A stretch of DNA of 64,000 nt from Diadema setosum (taxonomy: Eukaryota > Echinodermata > Echinoidea > Diadematoida > Diadematidae). Where the stretch lies: contig NC_092688.1 of assembly GCF_964275005.1 (NCBI RefSeq), positions 22,883,903-22,947,902 on the forward strand, written 5' to 3'. A program made the position numbers and the translations under genes. A model generated the notes under the pieces. That model had not been told where the DNA came from and ran no database searches. It was given only the letters and a program-made list of their open reading frames with translations. This document shows positions 34,632 to 49,600 of this stretch, one piece after another (the first letter of the stretch is position 1; every line of letters starts with the position of its first letter).

Positions 34632-37600
34632 TCAAGGCCCAACCACTGTCGCCAGATTCTGGACCTCTGCAATGAGAGACGAGATCTCTTCCGTTCTGTG
34701 GAGAAGACATCAAAAGAAAAATGACCAAAATAATATGTGTGACAGGATAAAAAATTAGACTTTGTGCAACTGAAAAAATTGTTCACTTCAGTTGAGGATC
34801 TGTTACTAATTCAACTACTCATACAATATTCCATTTTCTTTTTTATTTTCATGGGAATCTTTTCATAATACCTAATTTGTTTCAGTTATAACCAAGGCAA
34901 GTACACTGTAACTACAAGAAGACCGAAAGTGCTTTGTGACTATCACAAGATAACTTCTTGTAAAAACTATGAAACACCTCTCAGTTTGATATTCTATTAT
35001 TTCTCTTAACACAAAATATCAACCTACCTGGCTGATTCAACCACCTAATTATAATGGTTATTGGTTATATCATTAAGGCATATTTCTTCATTTGAGTTGC
35101 ATAACTACATTGTTAATCAATTTTGTAGGTGGCATTATAGACAGGTGATTGCCAATGCCAGTGTGACTGTAGTTACATTAAACCTAAGTGGCTGGAATTC
35201 ACAAAGGAAATTGAAATTTTGTCCATGGACTGAATGAAAACCATGGATTCAGTTGAGACTATAAACTTGGTAATTCAGGCCAGTGAATCTATTGAACCAC
35301 TTAGAAATCTTCTAGCTTCTATGAGGAAGATGCAAGACTTACTGTTCTGTGAGGATCTTTCTCAGATTCTTTTCTTGGTTCTGACTCAGTGCTGGTGTGT
35401 TGCTGATCTGCTTCTCTTTCTCCTTGTATTTGTCCTGGTACTTCTTCTTGGCTTTCACCTTATAAAGGTCACACACACAAAGAATAAATAAAAGACAACA
35501 ACAAACAAATCAGAAGCTAATGACTGGTGGATGGCAACTTTTAGAATTGACAATCCCATCACCAGATACTGACAGCATGTGAAAATCTTGAATGTTTCAT
35601 TCTGAAGATGATACTCCTACTGTAACAACATTTTTAGACATGATCATTCTTGTAAGGCAATACAGTCAAGAGCTGTCAAGCAAATTCATTCGTGTTTAAT
35701 TCCATTAAACACCAACAGACAAGCTGAATTCTATTACATGTGTAAGAATATGTGTGAACATGTGTGTGTGTGTGGGGGGGGGGGGAGAAAGAGCTGCTAC
35801 AGAACATTACATCTGATGGCACGGCAAAATTGAATTCCCCAAACATTGGTCTTTGTGGTTGTTTTGAATGTACACATTTTTACTGATTACAAAATCAGTT
35901 TGTGTCACAATTTTAGCAGATATAGGATATGAGGGGGTAGTTACCTGGTCCAGAGCTTTCTTGAGGTGGTCCATCTTGTCGGTCAGCGACTCCAGCTCTG
36001 TCCTCATGTTTTGCTCAGCCTCGGACAAAATGGGCAGCTGGCTCTGCAAGGTGTGCAGGACCACTCCAACCCTGAAACAAACACACAGACAGACCGTCAG
36101 ACAGACAGACAGACATGTAAGTAAGCACCTGCCCAAGCTAGTGAAAGCTATCAGTGACAGAAATACAGCTGCTGCATGCATTACTTAAAATTTAATTCAA
36201 ACTAATGATTCACCATGATTTATGAGCATTAATAATTCAATGCATATCAATGATAAAGAGATTTTCCTTCACAGAATGTTGTTCTATGTTGAATAAAATG
36301 TGTGAAATACCGCGCAAATTACAGCAGAGTGTTGCTGCCACTGCTCCTCCTATATCTACTGCTGCTACTATTACTACCACCACACCAAAAGGATAAAGAA
36401 TCATAATGACTACATCAACAACAAACTTGCTAAAAAAATTACCATTATCACCATCATCATCATCATCATCATCATCATTGTCATCATCGTCACTACTGTC
36501 ACCATCGTCACTATTGTCATCATCATCACCATCACCATCATCACCATCACCATCATCATCATCATCATCATCATCTTCATCATCCTCATCTTCATCATCC
36601 TCATCATCACTGTATCATAATCATAATTGTCATCATTGTCATTACCATCACCACATCATCATTTTTAACCAGTGGATATTGTAACGGTATAGCAGCTCCA
36701 GAGTTCTGACCTGTTGACGAGCTCCTCCTGCTTTTCTTCAGCATCACCGTGCCTCTCGGCCAACTTCTCCGCCTTACTGCTGATCTCCTCCTTTAACTGC
36801 TGACACTCAGCGATGTCGGCCAGCTGCTGCTCTTTCTGCTGCTTCAGGATCTTCACCCTACATCATTGAGAGTGCAGGATAGAAGTTTAGTCCGAATGTG
36901 GACACACAAACTCTGTGGTTACACTCAGAATCACTACACAAGATTTTAGAAAGTTTACCATTGACAGGTCTCTTAAGGAATACAAATTCGTACCTTTATT
37001 TTAGATGCAACTAGAGTAGTGTATATGTTATTGTACAATGGCATTTTTTTCCCAGTATGTATTCATGCAAAGACTGCAGGTGACGGTGAGAATAAGCCCA
37101 TGAATTTCTTTGCAGTTACACTAAACTGCCTCATCCTCATCAAAGTGGAGGCCTGCACCCACCCCTCACAACAATCAGTGAATATGACCAGGCCACGTTT
37201 ATAAAATGTGTGCGTGTTAGTGTTTATGTTTGCATGTGGAGTGTAGGTGTGTGAAAACGTGTCCATTTCTATGCACAGCTTATAAGATCCCTGACTCACC
37301 CTTCCCTGCAAATCGATCTCCAATACACTACCACCTTGCCTAAACCAATCCCAAATATTGTGAAATTTACTCTTTATTGTGGATTTTTTTTCAGACGTTG
37401 TTTGGTCTTGATCTACTGAAAATTGTCAGGTGATGACATCATCAGCTCACTCATTCCCATATTCATATCAACTGTTTGAGTACTGTTTTGCAAAAAATAT
37501 TAGGTGCTCTCTAATAGCTTCCATGTGTTTAATTCCATTTTGATTAAATTTTCAATGTCATACTTGTAAATTGTTTGTCTTTGTTTTTTCTTTAAATTGA

Positions 37601-40600
37601 GCCATTTTTAGTCAAGATATGTACTCTTGTGTGCAGTGTAATCGAGTTCTTTAATGGGGCACTATCCCTGCAAGAATTTGCTTTTCTGTAGGTTCCCCTG
37701 CAAATTATCTTAATTTTCCAACATGAAGTTGATATCCTCTGCACCAATCTAAATCTATTCTGTACTATGAAATATCAATGCCAGTCTGTGAAGAATTTTA
37801 AAATATTTGTTATTATACAACACCTATTTAGAATGTAGCTATCCGATTGGTCGATTGCCCATCACGTGACATTTAGTGTAAGGTTCTATTACACGCTCTG
37901 GCTGTCTCAGCGTGCAATTTTGGTTCAATCAAAATGTTCTATTGCATGCGCTCTGATGTCACAATAAACAAACATGTGCAGCGCGCACTCAACAACTACA
38001 AGTGCGCTTACAAGCGCGTACTTTTGTCACTATTTTTTTGTAAACAACTTTGTTTCGCATACGTACGTACATACACATTAACATGTACATACACGGTGAC
38101 TGCGACTATGAGGCTACTCATTCGTCTTTCACGGAAAATGGTTGCCATTTCTGTGCTAAATTCAAGAATCTGTGAGTACCAAATCCGTTGACATTCGAGG
38201 TGTTGTACAAAACAAATACTGTATGGTCTTTACTCGTGCAATGGAACGATATTTTGCACTCGGCGAAAGATGAGGCGCACTATTCAACTCGGTTTCGCCT
38301 CGTTGAATAGAGCGCCTCTATCTTTCACCTCGTGCGAAATCTCGTACCATTGCACTCGTGACCATTCACTATTTGTATACTATTCACTGATCTGTACATG
38401 TACAGTCAACCTTGCTTAAGTTGACCTCGCAAAAGTCTAATAATCACCTAAGTCAGAGGTCTTTCGAAGTCCTCTTCTCTTTATATTTTATTGATTTTAA
38501 TCCCTCATAAGTCAAATTTTCTTTAAGTTGAAACTATTTCTTCAGTCTAAATTTATTTGACTTAGGCAAGGTTGACTTTACAACTGTAACTTGTGCGGAA
38601 ACTTAATGAATAAATGAATGAATGAATGAATGAATGAATGAATGAATGAATGAATGAATGAATGAATGAATGAATGAATGAATGAATGAATGAATGAATG
38701 AAGAATCGCCATAGAGATGGTCTCACCTCTTCTCCATCTCCTCCCTGACGGTGTCCTGGCGGTGGATGTACTCCTCCCTCAGGGTCTTGGTGGCTCTCAG
38801 CAGCAGCTGGAAACACTCCTCCAGACCCAGCTGGGTCTTGGAGCTGGTCCTGGGAGAGGGAGGAGGGGGGGGGGGGGGGGGGGGGGGGGGACGGACAGTG
38901 GCCATGATATATACCCAGCACTCATTGACAATAAAATCACTCCCTCATTTTTCCCTTGGGAACTTGGTGAGAGAGAGACTGATACACTGAGGTAGCAATT
39001 CCTTGGTGCTTAAAAGAAAGAGCATAACACTAGATCTTTTTAATAGTTAAATAAAAGCAAGCAAACAAAAAAAAAAAACAAACAAATAAGCATCTGGATC
39101 AAAATCACACAATGACAGACCAATACAGACATAAGATGAAGTGGATTTCATTTTCCACTTTTATATCCTCCTGAATGTTACAGTATTTTTCAATCCCATT
39201 CCAATTTCTAAATATTAGTGAGGAATGTTTTGTTTTGTTTTTTTTTTTTCATCAGATCATCTAAAACTGATGGACAATGCATTTAACATAATTCTATTCC
39301 ACACAAGCATTTTGTGCATTTAAGTCCCTGTTCCACTCACTTAAGTATAGGGTTTGAGTGGCTGCGTTGCAGGAGGCGCTTGATGTAGTGATGGAATGGT
39401 TCTGACATCGTCTGCCTGAGGGGGGACACGGCTGGCTCATCACCCCGCCCCTCTGATATCAGTGTGGGTGGGGTCTTCACATCTACTGGCCTGGCAAACA
39501 AAAACAAACAAACAAATAAACAATGACGACTTCATGAAAGAAGAGTCTTGATAGGAGTACACAGTTAACTCATGCATCATGTTCACAGTTACATAAGTCT
39601 TGTCCAATACGAATACACCAACGAGAAAGGAAACGACTCAGCACAAGCACAAGCACAAGCACTCCACTTGACTCCAGCCCTTTACCAATACTGTATTCCT
39701 AAGTTAATTTGGGAAGAACCTCCTTACATACGAAATATAGAAGAGTTTATATTACACCTAAATAGATCCTTGTCATTTGATTGGTTGTTTGATGTTGATT
39801 ATTTGTCTCACTTTACAATTATCATCATTCATGCAATTGTGACTCCAGTCCTATGCTCCAGAAGTTTTGCAGATGGACAGGTATTACCACAGATGCTGTT
39901 TATCTTATCACACAAGTATCTATTAAGTCCTGTCCTTATAATGCTTAGTAACACAATGAAAATTAGATCACAAAGGCTTATTCAAAACTATCGATATTAT
40001 TCATACAGGGGTTTATTCTAACAGAGATAGTAATATTTTCAAATCAATGAGAAAAAAAAAAAATCACAAATAAATTCTGTGATATATTTGAATCCTTAAT
40101 CCAATGGTCTTAATACATTAAAAAAAAAAAAATAGAAAAAAGAGTAAAATAAAACCATTGCTGATGCAAGTGTTTTCTTTTGTTCGACTGTGAAAGAGCG
40201 ATTTTTTTTTTCCCCAAAAAGTTTATCACAGAGCTGTGATGTTACCATAATTCTGTTTCTTCAAAATATTTGAAGTTGTCTACACTGGTGCACTGAGGAA
40301 AGAACTAAAAAAAACATTTGGAGAGAATGTAATTCTCTGTCCAGAAAAAGACAAATGAAATATCCCCAGCAATAGCTCACATGCTATGAAAGAGACACAA
40401 TTATATCTTGTTTCATGTACACGTATGCGCGGCAGGGACAAATTACGGGCCGCGGCATTATTGATTGTGACGTAATCGACCTTGATAGCATAAACAATTT
40501 ATCGTTTATGATCCCTGCATTTTTAATTACCCCTATATTGAATAAGCACTAAATAAAAGAAAAACAAAAAAGGGTGGAAAGTATAGGTATCTTCATTTCA

Positions 40601-43600
40601 TACATATTCATGTCTTTAAAACACTCCAGTCATAGTTGCAAAATCTCACTAAAAATTCCATATAAGTAGTTATTTTTGCACCCTTAATTTCATGCATTAA
40701 ATGTCAAATTATGTCAATTATTTTTACGTCATCGTAATAGTATAAATAACATTTTTTGGAGATTTTTTTTATATTTATTCCTCTTGGATTTGAATGAAAG
40801 AGGTCATGCCTGCCTGTTTCGTGCAATCGGTTTCCATCTTAGAATTTTTTGCTTATCTACCCATTCTCCTAAAGAAGGGGTGCAATAGCGTCTCGTGAGC
40901 CCGATGGGCTACTAAAATCAGAGCCATTGTGTTGCTAGCGTTAATTTTGGGGGATATCGAGGCGACATGATTATGATCTCCGGTGAAGTTAGTTTTTTGT
41001 GTAATAACGATTAGATAGATTGCACTTGGTATTACATTTTTTTCCCTTTAGGGGAAAAATACAAGATACTTTCCCGATGTAAGAGCCGCAGAATTTTATT
41101 TTTATCGGAGTGGCGCTCGCGCTTCCGCCTTGTGCGTAGGCGCAGAGATTCAGTCCCACATCGTTCGTTGTTCGACGCTTGAACGTGCATTTTGGCGCAT
41201 GCCTATGGCAACTGCGTTCATATGTCGTGCTATTTTGTAGGTTAGGCTGGTTTTTGTGCAGAATGCATCCTTTGCTGCATGGTTCCTTGGTTAATAAGGT
41301 TTTGTTAAAACGTGAAAGTTCTGTGTGAAGTCGGATACTGCTTTGGCTTGCTTACAAGAGGGTCTGAATCTAAGCTGCTAAAGTCTCACTTTATGTACAA
41401 TTTTGCTTTGGGATAACTGTGTACTGTAGTGTATGTAGCCTGGATAACCAGTACTAGCTTCTAAATATGAATGTTGTTGTTTTTTTTTTGTTTTTTTTTT
41501 TTAAAGATTTATCAGTTTGGGCAATTTGTAATATCTGTCAAGGCGTCGATGTTCTATAACCTTACTAAATTACCTTCAAGTCTCCATACCATGGACCTGG
41601 TAACGGTGGTTCAGGCATGCTTTTGTGGATTTAGGCCTATACAAATGCCTTCAAGAAATTGGAAAAGGAGTACATAATAGGTAGATTTGATATAGATTCG
41701 TCTATATTATATACTGTATGTGATATTTGTGAGTAGGGCCTATTATCAGTATGGTTGCACATTTGCCTTCAGCTTTTGCAATGTTTATATCCACTCATTC
41801 CAACACAATGATGATGGGCAAGGTGAAATTGTTTACCAATGATGATATAATGACAAAATATGACATTGATGCAATCAATTGCTTATTGAAAAAAAACAAC
41901 AACAACAAAGAATGAAAATATAGTGCTTTATATTTTTTAGGTGCACATAAATTAAATGTGCCCATGACCCTTAAAAGTGTGAAAAGTATCTACTACAATA
42001 CTCGGTAACATACATATGAGAGAACACCCTGTCCATAATATTCAACCATGCACTTGTCACCTCATATTTGTCGCTGTGGTGGACTTGCGTTCTGCAAGGA
42101 CGTCTTTGGGATGTCTTTCTTGGGTTACATTGTTTTCTTGTAACCCAACAAATGACTAAAATAACAGAAGAAGACTGGAAGAAAAAAAAAAACAACAACA
42201 AAGAGCCAGTACATGTAATGTTGCAACTGTGTTCTAACGAGAGTACTGTAGCAACCTCAGGCTATGGTCATCATCCACCCACACTTCTAGCTGCTTATTT
42301 GTATTTTTTCTGTTTTAAGCTATGCCAGAGTTAGAATGCGTTTGATATAAAAATATTGCAGGTACCATGGTAGCGGTACTAGTCATGCTAGTAGAGAGTG
42401 ACATGAATTTGGTGTGATGCTGAGACTTGCAAACATTTTCATTTTTTTTTATTTTTTTATTTTTTGCTGCCTGCAATGGAGAATATCATTCATTTACAGT
42501 ACTAAATATTGGGACTGTTGGAATATTATTTTGGTCTCAAGAAAGTGACAGAGTGCATGTGGTTTACTTTTTTATTTTTATCATTTATCAATGTTAATGA
42601 ATTCAACATCACAAACAACAGTGTTACACGACCTGAAAGAGTATTCAGCTACAGGTAGTGATGTATGTTGACTTTCCATCCACTGCTCATAAAAAAAAAT
42701 TAGCTGCTGCACAAATGTAATTTCCTTCTTACTTGAATAAGGAAGTACATGTACCGGTTACGGGTACAGATTTATGCTAAAACATGTACCGGTACTAAAT
42801 AATGCAGTTGGTGCAATGGATGTGGGTGAGGTCGTTTGTTTTGTTGTTGTTTTCAGTGAGCAAAGCAACGAAACGTGCAGATGTAAATATATGTAGAGGT
42901 AGTAAAGTACTGCTGTGTGATGGCGTTGAACAATTAAGTCTTCAACTGTGGATACTATGCTTGCAGTGCACACATATTTAGAAGACTTCAACATGACTTG
43001 AATGAGCGCTTTATGAGTGGGGGGGGGGGGGCAATCAATTGAAACTTTTCAACAAAGCTGATAATTAAACAATAGCAATAAAAATGAAATAAAAACAAGG
43101 TGATCAACATGTTTCAATAAGGCGTGCTACAATTAACACTAATCACAATGTCGTGACAAAGACAACAGAGAAATTCTTGAGACTGCTGAATGCTAATGTG
43201 TCAAGATTAATTTTGCCTCCACACTTTGAGAGATTTCAAGTCAGTGCTGGTCAGTCAGCCTGGACTTTACTGCTCTCTCAAATGAAATTGTTAGCAAACT
43301 AATGTTTTTTTTTTTTTTTTTTCTGTCAACTGATGGTGCAATGGTAATGAACATGGTTGAAATGATGAGCAGTCAATGGTGACTGATGGACAGACATCTG
43401 ACTGCCTTAGCAGTGCTTAGTGTTGTCCGCTTGGCTTTTGTGCACTGTCACTGGTGTGCAAAGTGAACTGTGCAGTCTTTTGTAAAAGTTATGTGTTCTC
43501 TCCTGTACAGTCAAGTCGTTTTTCATTGTGGAAGTTTTGATTGTAACAGTAGTAGCACGATGTACCGGTACAGGAGTTCGTGGGATGATTTACTGGCACA

Positions 43601-46600
43601 ATCTTCCGTAACCTTGGCCACCACCCGCCCCTCTGGCCCCGGCCCGTGGCGCTCGGCTCCGCGGTCGACTGTAAAGTAACCCGCGCCGCCCGTGTCGCGG
43701 CCCGTGTGGTGACCATATATTTGATTTGCCGTAAAGTGTAAATCGAACTGCCCTGAGCAGTGCACAAGGTCAAATTCAAGGGTAATAAATGATTCGCAAA
43801 AAAATTCTAAGATGAACAGGAACCACATGAACTTAACAGGAATGTCCTGAATAATGTCAAACAGGCCATCACATTTCACAGAAAAATCCTGTCGAAACAC
43901 CGAAAAAGTGAAGAAAATAAGCTGAAAATTGATCGTTATTACGATCCTCTCTGTGTGTCCCATGGGACCAACTCGTCATGACAGCGACATGACTTCAAAT
44001 GTCGACCCATTGCGAGTTGAATGTTTTGCTAGGAACGTTCTAATTTTTATGAGAGATTGGGTATATCTTGCTCTTCTGGATTTTCTCTGAAACATGTTTG
44101 GAAACCACTCAGAGTTTTTCTAATGACGTCAGATCTTGAGTCACCACCCTCGCTCATTTGATCGGTTTCGAACGGAACCCGAATCAAAGTATTTTTTATG
44201 AATGATAAAGTGAGCCCTCTCTCGGCGGATGTGCACAATATGGCTGCGCGCGTAAGCTGTCCATTGCTTCTGTGTTGACGTACATACGTGTGTAATCTTG
44301 CAAACAGATGGAAACAGGGGAGCCAGGATACTCACGATAAAGGCGTTGTCATGCACTCTCTGGTCTGCGTCATGCACAGGAGGATGTTGCCTAGCAACTG
44401 ATCCATGATGACAGCCAACCCAAGAGGAGGAGAGGTAGGGCTGAAATATGGTGTGAGGGAAAATATGCTATCATATCGCATCTCACAGTGCATTAGTCAT
44501 TCTGATGTATCAATATCTTCAAGGGAAGAGAGGTAAATCTTTTACAGACAATCACTTTTGTGTCTACCTGCCTGTCTTGGCAACTGCAGATTTTCCAGCC
44601 ATCTGTCTTCAGATATTACTCTAACATTTTCCCTGTGGTCCTTACAGAAGTGTTTACTGGTTTGTTTGTTTGTTCGTTTTGTTTGTATTTTCCAACACAT
44701 GCATGTTATTCATTATTTCTACCAGAGTCATATTTTGATGCTGACATAACGAACAAAAATAGTAAATACAATGTTTCCTTGATAAGACTAGTTTAAAAGG
44801 TTAGAGCAGATCACTATTTCAAATTCATTATTCAAATAAAGATTGAGTATAGTTTAATATGATATTCAGAGTGACGCTGATATCATTTCATCAACTGTGC
44901 ACGTAGAGGTATGATGTATTATCAAGTACATAATACGGTGTACGTTTCATTGATGTCATAGTATTCGGTGTGTGTATAAAAGAATGGTAAAATCATGTAA
45001 TTGCCATGTGTCCTCCAAACATTGACATAGTTGCCTTGTGCAGGATACTATAATCCCACCATGTTCACTTGCCAAGGACAACCGACCTGCAATGTTGGGA
45101 AAGCAAAACTAATGACCACTTGCCTGATACTAGTATATATACACACACACATGTATATATGGAGCACTTGCGAGAAATGCCCACTGGGGCAAGCGGGGAG
45201 AAAGATTTTGCTTAGGGCCCTGATTGTGTCTTCCAACCCTTGTGTGTTCTGAGTGCTGATTAGCACAGAAAACCCCATAGCATTGCACACACAGTCTTGA
45301 GTCCCCCTCACAGAAAGGGTTAAGCCCAGATAGATCCCACTCACCAGGTGTCGGAAGGCATGGTACAGATCATGTGTCTGACCACACACGGCTGATCCTG
45401 ACCAACCTCCTGAAGGCTGTCCTCCTCCTCGGCACCCTCTGGAGGATGGTAGAGATGAGAAAAGAGGAGTTAAGTGGACGGGACAACAGCCCTTCACAAT
45501 AACTAACAACAAGGTCATGGGATAAACAAAATATTGCATAATGTGCATCTTCCTACAGGAAGTGGCATATGACCCAGTCTGAGCCTCACCTTCTAGTAGC
45601 TTCGGTGAGTGGGTTATCTTTACAAACAAATTTGAGTTACATTGAATAAATATAATAGCACATATCTACATATTTTGAGAGGACCTAAAACAACACAGGG
45701 TATCGCTATCTAAATTATTGGATTTTGTAAAAAGCAAAGTCAATCAAAAGAGATGTTTTACAAAAAGTTTAAAGAGTTTACAAATGGGAGTATCACATTT
45801 CATATTTACCATCTTGACAGAACTCTTCCAGTTTTCCCAGCCATGGTAGCAGCAGACCGTGCACCCCTCCACTGTGTGAGCAGAAGTACCTCTTACCACA
45901 CGATATGTCTTCATCAAACAAAGAGACAAGAGCGACATGTGAGTTCCTCATAAAATTCACCTCCACAGCATTTCTGTTTTTATCCTCAACTGTTTGATCT
46001 ACTTGTCACTAGGACGGTACACAAGCCTGTTTAAATCTGCAGAGCTGCAATCTGGTTTAAAGAACTGTGCAATGCAAATGCATGCAACTTGACTGGTATT
46101 AATTCATAATAAGCTGATCATCACTTCATCGCTGCAATGTGTTTTATTAACCATTACCAACATAGAAACATGCAAGTTATGGTCAGGCTAAGGAAAGGAG
46201 CATTCAATGTCGTTTGTTCATCATATGATTCTTTAACAATGATGACAGATGATGTCACTGGCAGAATCCTGGTTTGGGAGGTTTCTTTTTGAGTGTATCC
46301 AAGTAATCTGAACACAAACAGTAGAAAAGTTATTATAAAATAAATGACACATACAGTTAAACTCGCATAAGTCGATCTTCTCGAGACTGAGCAAAACACA
46401 TCGACTTAGGCGATTTTCGACTTGTGCGTAAGTCGAAAAAAATCGACTTACAGTTACACCACACATACATATGTATAATGTACATGTATGTTGTCTACTC
46501 TGGAGCCGCCGGGAGATGGAGCGGTGCCGCAGCACGGGTCGCCCGGCAGGGCCGCGGCTAACTTTGCATGGACAGTGCACTAGTATTGGCACAGGTCCGA

Positions 46601-49600
46601 TTACTTTACAAATTAACTTGTTAAACCTTGGGGAAGTGAATATGAACGATATTTGAGCAGTGATTGATTCCAGTTTACCATACCGTGTCTTGAAATGCGT
46701 GTAGAGGTGCAATTCTGATTTACCCGTGCCCGTAACTTTCCCCCTACTTTCCGCTTTGAAAACTCAGCAGCTTCACCCATACCACTCAACTGCACAGCGT
46801 TGCAAATGCAAAGCTACCACGCTGCAAGTTCAATAATACCGTACATGTAAATGAACGCATGTGTACTGTACGAACGCCTTACTGCGAGTGGAGCAATACA
46901 CAGCCCAGTCCCTGTACGTACGTAGCGCGACAGCTGACAGGGCTGTACCTCCAAACACGAAGAGAGTTCAAGCTTTGAATTTTGATACTTTAGATCATTT
47001 TTTTTTGTCACCTCAAACTCATCTGACAAACAAAATAATAATGAGTAATAGATAATGAATAATAAAAGTGATTTATTACACAATAAAATCTTATTCGACT
47101 TAGGCACAGTGAATTCAATGGTTTTTCCGTGAAAGTGTTCTTGGAATTTCATCGACTTAAGCGAGTATTCGACTAACAAAATTCGACTTGTGAGTGAATT
47201 AATACACGTAAGTCAATGGGAAAAAACGGGACTTTTTAAAATCATCGACTTACGCGATTATTCGACATATGCGACGTCGACTTAGGCGAGTTTAACTGTA
47301 TTCATATATCCATTTGACCTCATAAGTGATGTTGAAGGCATCCTGAATCAACAGATGTCAACATGCATTTGCCTTGCATATTTCCTCCAAGGAATACAAC
47401 AGACAAACAATGTTTTGATGGCTCTGCTAAAATCAGAGCTGTCATTGAAAGCAAACAAAGCGTGATGATTCAAAAGTATTACAAATCAAGAGAACACTAT
47501 TAGAGGACAGTGTGCTCACCTGCATGGAGCATGATGGGATAGGATATGTCGCCGTCGTAGTCGTCCACCGAGACTGGACATCGGGTCAGTTCTACTGTCT
47601 CGTAGACAAAGAGGGAGAAGGAGGATGTGGACAAGGCCAGGGAACTGATGCTGGACAGATCGCTGGAGTGTATGCTGGACTGGAAATGAATATAACAGGG
47701 CATTCCTTTGTTTAACACAGGGAAAAAATAGAATAAAAACAAAACACAAAATAAAACTTTCAACTAATCCTTGCTCAATGTGTCCAACACAAGCTGTTGC
47801 TCCAGAACCAGGAATGTTCACACATTATTAGTCTATCAACTTCTGTAGAAAACATTTCTCTGGAAAAAAACAGGAGTAGGTGAAGATACACATTGTGTCA
47901 CAGCCTGAATTGTTAAATGTTGCAATTAATGAAAAGTCACGAGAGAGTTACCAGACTCTCTTGCTATACTTTAGGCCTTTGAGTTTATTCTCCTGTAGTA
48001 ATCATACCCTCTTTCATAACACTTTTCATAATATCAAAATGTGAAAGGACTTAAAGAATTCTACATATTTCATTACAATAAAACAGAAACACTATTTGGA
48101 GTTTGCACATGTAATTTATACTGATACCTTTTTATCTCTTTTAACAAAGCATCTGGGTAAATACCTAACACACCAATTTTTCAAAGAAATATACACACTG
48201 CATCATCTCTGTCCTCTGTTTCCCCGGCAACCACAATGCAGTGATGGAGCAGACCGGATGATGTGGCAACGACCAGGACTGGAGGACTGGAAGCCAGACA
48301 GCACAGGCTGCAGGCATCCATGCCATAGTTATCTTCTGCAGGAGGGTGCATGGTGAGGGGTCCCTGAAGCTTGGTGTGGGAGTACCTGGGAGTACCAGTT
48401 ATCATCACAATAATCAACAATTGGTTTGAATGGTGGTAAGAAAAGCAACATCCAAGGAAAATACTGGAAAGTAGTTTAAGTCAAGTAAAAACTTTATGAA
48501 ATAATTCCAGAGTGCTTGGGGATTCAAACAGGTACATTTGTAACTCTAAAACTTTAATGACTGTACAGATTCCCTCAAGTATTCAAATACATTTGAAAGT
48601 TCTTGTCTATATTATATCAAATACATTCCAGTGGCAATTCACAAAAATGTCATGCCGCAAAAAAGACCATCAGCTCCAATTCATGAAAATTTCATGCCCA
48701 AAAATATCTTGCCTTACAGTACATTTGCACATTCAGTGAGGCTGAAGAGTTTCATTAAATTTCAACAACTGCTTGACACTACACCGGATTTGCACTCCTA
48801 CCTGACATCAGTAAGGCTTGTACTCAGCACATAGATGTCGCCATTTCCCCGGAGGACAAAGACCGGATGGATGACACTGTCCTCCTGGTCTCCACCCCTG
48901 CCCCGCCCGGCAGTCTGAGGAGCCTCAGAGGGAGGACCGAAGTCAAAAGCAATGGCGATCTCTCCCAGGGCTGCATCGAAGGTGGAGTGGGAGGTCGAGA
49001 GGGCATAGCTGGTGGCGTGGGAGCCCAGACGATGGGTTTGGACCGGCTTCAGCGGAGACCTTGTATCATACAACCTGCATTGAATAGGACAGCATACAAG
49101 TGCATGGTAACTGTTTTCACGTGCTTGTATAGATTTATTGGCTCATATGTAAAAAGAAAGGGAATCGGGAAGAAGTAAATCTTTACAAGTGTTCTTAAAG
49201 AACTTTTGATGGCTAAAAGCTACAAACCGTATTAACAATAAAGGTGACAAGGCAGGGTAATGTGACACAAATTAAATGTAAACAACAAGACTTAATTATG
49301 ACTATCGCAAAAAAAAAAAATTAAACATATGGTATTATTTTCAAGAAAGTGTCAAGCTATGGTTCCATGTTGCCCACATACATTCACTGAATCCTTTCAT
49401 TTTACCCATAAGTATCTTACTGACACAGTGCATTTATGAAATGTCATTTCCATGTCCAAATTTAATGCCATGTCTTTGGTTGCATGAAGCAACACATTCT
49501 TAAAAGTGATAATGTATGTACATATAACTCAACACGAAAAAGATTATGAATGAATGCTCTGGAGAGAATTCCCTTTGAAATGGAACTCGATATCTTCCTG

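Noticed and set aside
36406-36684. Poly-Ser and poly-Met open frames
   Set aside because: Simple (ATC)n translation, open on both strands.
39572-40021. 149-codon open frame in the big Nup88 intron
   Set aside because: No recognised domain, no splice partners or repeats that support it; AT-rich chance frame is likely.
43600-43720. GC-rich island in Nup88 intron 9 as an internal promoter or exon
   Set aside because: No phase-compatible exon fits the Nup88 frame there and no start signal is evident.
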